Of a stretch of 9,528 bases of DNA, positions 6,927 through 9,528 are shown piece by piece. How positions within the stretch are numbered: the stretch's first letter is position 1; each line of letters starts with the position of its first letter. Made by a program: the position numbers and the translations under genes. This DNA is from Desulfobacterales bacterium (lineage in GTDB: Bacteria > Desulfobacterota > Desulfobacteria > Desulfobacterales > RPRI01). The notes under the pieces were generated by a model. That model saw only the letters and a program-made list of their open reading frames with translations. It was not told the DNA's origin and searched no databases. The stretch lies in the NCBI GenBank assembly GCA_020052975.1, contig JAGVOC010000133.1, positions 1-9,528 on the forward strand, read 5' to 3'.

Positions 6927-6961
6927 TGAAGTTTCTCAGCCTCTGTGTAAATTTAAGAATG
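6927..6961 (+). repeat. Short interspersed repeat, second copy (partner at 5388-5422)
   Basis: It shares TGAAGTTTCTC, GCC, CTG, TAAA and TTAAGAA in order with the copy at 5388, same orientation, with a 2-nt insertion (TG) and a few substitutions. It is unrelated to the A/B/C core repeat. Confidence 0.45.
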
Positions 6962-7069
6962 TTATCAAAAATCCTGTGGGAGAAAACCGTCGTTGGTAAT
7001 TTCCATGAATAAGTAAATAATCCATCCCCAGCCGCCTCCGACTGGATACTGTTTTCAGGCGCCCTGGCA

Positions 7070-7606
7070 TTATTTCATCTTTGATTTCAACTTGATCTTT
7101 TCACCTGCAACCATGAAGCTGCCTCTTCCAAGATGATGAATCGTCCGCGGATTTTTCACCGTGGGGTCAATCCATGCCTTGATAACTTCAACGACAAAGA
7201 AACAATACTTGTTTACCATCTTTGTGTCAGCCACCCGGCACTCGAGATTTGCATAGCACTCCTCAATGAGAGGCGCTCCGACTTTTGAAGCAGGCCTGGG
7301 AGTGAGACCAAATATCTCGAACTTGTCTATTTTCGCACCCGACGTATTGCCGCAACCAACGACCTTTTCAGCTATCTCAACTGTCGGGGTATTAATCACA
7401 CATTCTTTAGTTGCCTTCAACAGGCCGAAGGAATAGTTGCTATTGCTGATTACGCAACCCACCAGCGGTGGCTCAAACTCGATCATTGTGTGCCATGACA
7501 TAGTCATGATGTTTGGATACCCATCCCGGGCGGTCGTGACCATGACAACCGGCCCCGGCTCGAGCAGGCTATAGACTTTGGACAGAGGAAAGGATTTTCT
7601 GGCCAT
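7070..7606 (-). CDS. Flavin reductase-like FMN-binding protein (flavoredoxin type)
   Basis: The 178-aa protein matches the flavin reductase-like split-barrel family in length and order of features: a Gly-Pro-rich first strand (LEPGPVVMVTT), PNIMTMSWHTMIEFEPPLVGCVIS at about 31-54 where FMN is typically bound, the conserved CVINTPTVEIAEKV near 68-81 and the C-terminal strands FFVVEVIKAWID. Family members bind FMN and either reduce free flavin with NAD(P)H or act as small electron carriers (flavoredoxin) in the cytoplasm. The substrate cannot be read from sequence. The start codon is preceded by AAGG at about 10 nt, a weak but usable Shine-Dalgarno. The racemase-family gene ends 92 nt upstream on the same strand; co-transcription is possible but not shown. 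Confidence 0.85.
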   Translation of the reverse strand: MARKSFPLSKVYSLLEPGPVVMVTTARDGYPNIMTMSWHTMIEFEPPLVGCVISNSNYSFGLLKATKECVINTPTVEIAEKVVGCGNTSGAKIDKFEIFGLTPRPASKVGAPLIEECYANLECRVADTKMVNKYCFFVVEVIKAWIDPTVKNPRTIHHLGRGSFMVAGEKIKLKSKMK

Positions 7607-7698
7607 TTTGGTACTACCTTTCGACAGCGATCGACATCAAAATTCGCCGGTCTAAAAATCTAACAAATTATTCTAAAAGTTTCCGGATAACTCCACGC

Positions 7699-8409
7699 TT
7701 AACGTGAAACTTCAGGGTCCTCTGCCAGTGATTCCCGCAATGCCGCTCTGGCCAGCAAACGTGTCGAATCAAGTATTGGCAAAGGACAGTCGTCCGAATC
7801 AACGAGAAGAGGGATCTCCGTGCACCCCAGAACCACACCATCACAACCCCTCTCCTTCAGCTTCCGGATCACGGTATTCAGGTATAACCTGGATTCTTCA
7901 TTGAACACGCCGTTGACGAGTTCTTTGAAAATGATCGTGTCAATACGTTCCCGATCCGCCGCATCCGGTGTCTCGCATGCAATTCCGAGATGCCGAAGCG
8001 TCTCGTGATACACAGGACCGGTCATCAAGTATTTCGTTCCCGTGATTCCGAGTGTCCTAAAGCCTCGTATGCGCGCTTCGCGGCCAACCGCTTCGGAGAT
8101 ATGAATCCACGGGATGGGAGAGTGGGACGCGACCAGCGAAAAGGCCTGATGAATGGTGTTGTCCGGACAAATGGCGAGTTTTGCGCCAATGTCAGCCAGC
8201 TTGCGGACTGATGACAACATAAGTTCGGCAACCGCGCCCCAGTCTCCGGAGCGGATATGAACCATGTACTTTCCCAGTGGGTGGGTGTGCATGGAAACCT
8301 CGGGATGCATGTGCTCGCCCATCAACACAGGCGCCTCTGCGCAAAGCGTGCGGTAGCAAAGAGCGGCTCCCTCTGCACTGCAAGCAACGATTCCGATGTG
8401 TTTCGCCAT
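7699..8409 (-). CDS. Asp/Glu racemase-family protein
   Basis: I chose the ATG at 8407-8409, giving 236 aa beginning MAKHIGIVACSAEGAALCYR, because GGAGG lies just upstream (3-nt gap, rather close) and the fold starts there. An in-frame ATG at 8449-8451 would add 14 residues but has no Shine-Dalgarno. Family marks are the N-terminal IGIVACSAEG, CPDNTIH at 81-87, GITGTKYLM near 121-129 and GVVLGCTEIPLL at 191-202 with the second catalytic Cys, C196. These enzymes invert Asp, Glu or related substrates through two opposed acid-base residues. Here the residue before Asn84 is Asp83 instead of the Cys of classical aspartate racemase, and Cys81 is shifted, so substrate and even racemase activity are uncertain. 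Cytoplasmic, since no signal peptide is seen. Confidence 0.8.
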   Translation of the reverse strand: MAKHIGIVACSAEGAALCYRTLCAEAPVLMGEHMHPEVSMHTHPLGKYMVHIRSGDWGAVAELMLSSVRKLADIGAKLAICPDNTIHQAFSLVASHSPIPWIHISEAVGREARIRGFRTLGITGTKYLMTGPVYHETLRHLGIACETPDAADRERIDTIIFKELVNGVFNEESRLYLNTVIRKLKERGCDGVVLGCTEIPLLVDSDDCPLPILDSTRLLARAALRESLAEDPEVSR

Positions 8410-8458
8410 CTGCCTCCACTCTGGGCCAACAATGTTTAGATTGATCCGCATAAGTTGT

Positions 8459-8676
8459 GGAATTTCAGTTTTCGGCCCGTATATCCGCCGTTGTTGCTGT
8501 GATGATAGTTGTGTATATGTAATGCGTCAAAAAGAACGCATGAGAATTTTAACGGGTTTGCTGAAAAGCGGCCTTAAAAGACCACATTACCTTTGGTTTG
8601 TCAATGAATTTTAGTGGGTTAGATAAATAAGGTAATTATAGGGTTCAAGGAGTCGATGGTTCAGGGGTTCAAGTGA
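8459..8676 (+). repeat. Interspersed repeat, copy B
   Basis: It begins just upstream of the racemase-family gene and runs to within 40 nt of the MNT gene's end. It aligns with copy A across nearly its full length, including TAATGCGTCAAAAAGAAC, TTTGTCAATGA, TTAGATAAAT and the GGGTTCAAGGAGTCG tail, but lacks about 45 bases near the left end. The core is shared with copy C. The hairpin reads AGACCACA-TTACC-TTTGGTTT (8579-8599), with one G-T wobble and one mismatch. Confidence 0.75.
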
Positions 8677-8686
8677 CATAAAGTTA

Positions 8687-8705
8687 AGCACCAGCGCTTG
8701 ATGCT
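8687..8705 (-). terminator. Possible terminator hairpin after the MNT gene
   Basis: On the minus strand AGCATCA and TGGTGCT form a 7-bp stem (one G-T pair) with a 5-nt loop, starting about 6 nt past the MNT stop codon. The sequence that follows (TAACTTTATG) is only loosely T-rich, so termination would be inefficient or the hairpin may only stabilise the transcript end. Confidence 0.35.
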
Positions 8706-8711
8706 GAATAA

Positions 8712-9020
8712 TTATAAAATCTTCACCCCTTTTTTTATTTCTACCGCAAAAGGATTCCCGCTTTTAAAATCTTCTTCTGTGATAGGATGAGGCTCTATAC
8801 GCAGATCAAAATTCCTGCGAAGACGCATTAAATTTGACAGTTCTTTTATGGTATCTTTATATCCTGCCAATACGAGAGCTATGTCAATATCGCTGTCATC
8901 GTTGAATCGACCACGCGTGTATGAACCGAATAGGAAGGCTTCTTTTACGTTATAATATCGGTTAGAAACAAGAAAGTTCACGTAATCCCGCCCGAGTTTC
9001 AAAGCATTTTTTTTATTCAT
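8712..9020 (-). CDS. Minimal nucleotidyltransferase (MNT) domain protein, orphan
   Basis: The preferred start is the ATG at 9018-9020, giving 102 aa (MNKKNALKLGRDYV). The frame stays open to an ATG at 9107, but those extra 29 codons run into repeat copy C and are not protein-like. The polymerase-beta-type MNT motif is complete: G32-S33 followed by ten residues and D44-x-D46 (GSYTRGRFNDDSDID), with D72 in FDLRIEP as a likely third metal ligand. MNT proteins often pair with a HEPN toxin, which they neutralise by AMPylation, and the pair acts as a toxin-antitoxin or defence module. No HEPN gene lies on either side here; repeats flank both ends. It may be a leftover antitoxin or may act on a partner elsewhere. 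Confidence 0.8.
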   Translation of the reverse strand: MNKKNALKLGRDYVNFLVSNRYYNVKEAFLFGSYTRGRFNDDSDIDIALVLAGYKDTIKELSNLMRLRRNFDLRIEPHPITEEDFKSGNPFAVEIKKGVKIL

Positions 9021-9026
9021 AAATTG

Positions 9027-9055
9027 ATTATACCATGAAATTCTTTGTGAGCCAA
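9027..9055 (-). promoter_or_regulatory. Strong sigma-70 promoter of the MNT gene, giving a near-leaderless mRNA
   Basis: TTGGCT (9050-9055) and a perfect TATAAT (9027-9032) are separated by exactly 17 nt on the minus strand. The -10 box ends only 6 nt before the ATG, so transcription should start at or within a few bases of the start codon. This agrees with the absence of any Shine-Dalgarno sequence and argues against the upstream ATG at 9107. Confidence 0.6.
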
Positions 9056-9102
9056 TTCCATAAAATAAAATACTTATGGACGTTCCTGATCCTTTGCCAC
9101 TT

Positions 9103-9186
9103 CGCATGAGAATTTTGATGGGTTTGCTGAAATGCAGACTAAAAAGACCATATTACCTATGGTCTGTCAATTAATTTTAATGGTTT
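9103..9186 (+). repeat. Interspersed repeat, copy C (core only)
   Basis: It starts abruptly at CGCATGAGAATTTT, matching copy B from 8537, and follows the core through TTGCTGAAA, the hairpin and TGTCAATTAATTTTAATGG, then loses similarity. The left and right arms seen in A and B are absent. The hairpin is perfect here: AGACCATA (9145-9152), loop TTACC, TATGGTCT (9158-9165). Confidence 0.7.
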
Positions 9187-9291
9187 ATCACAATCCTGTG
9201 TGTGAAATGTGCAAAGAACGTCAACGATTGCCACCCGAAGGCTTGTATGGGTGCGCCGGATCAGAAATCTTGCGTACCTGCTAAGGGTTAG
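9187..9291 (+). other. Cys-rich open frame after repeat copy C, possible gene fragment
   Basis: Reading from 9187 to the TAG at 9289-9291, the frame gives Cys at a C-x2-C-x7-C-x4-C-x8-C spacing (VKCAKNVNDCHPKAC, then QKSC). There is no ATG after the last in-frame stop and no Shine-Dalgarno; a GTG at 9202 is the only possible start before most of the cysteines. It may be the tail of a metal-binding protein cut off by repeat copy C, or chance. Confidence 0.15.
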
Positions 9292-9323
9292 TTGTTCAAT
9301 ATCGCACCCTTCGTTTGTCGGTT

Positions 9324-9528
9324 TTAGGCTATGACTTTCCCATGATCGAGGCTCTCGTAAGGATGGCCCGCCTTTACCTCATCCGGAAGTCCGATGGCGA
9401 TGATGGCTAAAACCCTGACCGGGAGGTCGATACCCAGGATGTTTCGCACGTAATCCTCGGAGGTCGATTCAGAGCTGTATCTCCGGTTTCTTACCTGGAT
9501 CCAGCAGCTACCCAGCCCCAGGCTTTCA
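9324..9528 (-). CDS. Nitroreductase-family protein, C-terminal end (starts beyond the window)
   Basis: The last 67 residues and the TAA stop (9324-9326) are visible; the gene enters from the right edge. The sequence opens ESLGLGSCWIQVRNRRYS, the conserved nitroreductase segment in which a GLGxCWI strand lines the FMN site. It is followed by YVRNILGI, then VLAIIAIGLPDE, the core beta-strand ending in the G-x-P motif, and a short charged tail HPYESLDHGKV. Members are FMN-dependent, usually dimeric cytoplasmic enzymes that reduce nitroaromatics, quinones or other acceptors with NAD(P)H. The substrate cannot be told from this fragment. It is separated from the MNT gene by copy C and about 140 nt of spacer. 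Confidence 0.85.
   Translation of the reverse strand, partial: ESLGLGSCWIQVRNRRYSSESTSEDYVRNILGIDLPVRVLAIIAIGLPDEVKAGHPYESLDHGKVIA

Larger units (their letters stand above)
6766..7069. other. Spacer between antitoxin and flavin reductase genes
   Basis: About 300 nt without a gene. It contains the antitoxin Shine-Dalgarno and possible -10 box at its left end and the second copy of the short repeat at 6927-6961. CGCCT/AGGCG near 7034-7062 could form a weak stem past the flavin reductase stop codon, but no T-tract follows. A plus-strand open frame that crosses the antitoxin gene has no coding character. Confidence 0.5.

Noticed and set aside
6616..6999. Plus-strand open frame of 127 codons.
   Set aside because: It runs antisense across the antitoxin gene, which has a strong Shine-Dalgarno and a coupled toxin gene. 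The frame has no recognisable domain.
9251..9309. GGGTGCG and CGCACCC inverted repeat downstream of the nitroreductase stop codon.
   Set aside because: The arms are about 45 nt apart and no T-tract follows, so it is unlikely to be a terminator.

Overview
The window reads as an accessory region of a bacterial chromosome of moderate, uneven GC content. No rRNA, tRNA, CRISPR array or intact transposase is visible. All convincing genes lie on the minus strand. The mix of toxin-antitoxin genes, a flavoredoxin-like flavin reductase, a nitroreductase and degenerate interspersed repeats would suit an environmental anaerobe such as a Desulfobacterota-type organism. That placement is an impression, since no marker gene is present.

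Layout from left to right. (1) 1-210: the N-terminal part of an exported protein of unknown function. (2) 211-483: gene-poor spacer with short direct and inverted repeats. (3) 484-5125: the main item, a probable two-gene defence operon transcribed leftward. Its first gene encodes a 768-aa ABC-type ATPase of the AAA_13 / RloC-PrrC class, with a CPFC zinc-hook-like motif and a C-terminal R...E...H cluster resembling HEPN/anticodon-nuclease ends. The second gene, 37 nt downstream, encodes a 765-aa fusion of an Mrr-like PD-(D/E)XK nuclease and an nSTAND3-type NTPase. A candidate sigma-70 promoter lies just upstream of the ATPase gene. (4) 5126-5874: a gene-free stretch holding copy A of an interspersed repeat and several small palindromes. 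(5) 5875-6765: a lone DUF2442 gene and a RelE/ParE-type toxin with its overlapping antitoxin. (6) 7070-8409: a flavin reductase and an Asp/Glu-racemase-family protein. (7) 8459-9186: a minimal nucleotidyltransferase (MNT) gene bracketed by repeat copies B and C, with a promoter placed so that the mRNA would be almost leaderless. (8) 9324-9528: the C-terminal end of a nitroreductase-family protein.

The defence pair, the toxin-antitoxin pair, the DUF2442 gene, the orphan MNT gene and the three diverged repeat copies together look like a small defence/accessory island. The two metabolic genes (flavin reductase and racemase) sit inside it without an obvious link to defence. The ATPase gene is visibly more GC-rich than the nuclease-NTPase gene beside it, so the two may have been assembled from different sources. 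The repeats share a core hairpin whose base pairs change in a compensatory way between copies, which suggests the structure matters.
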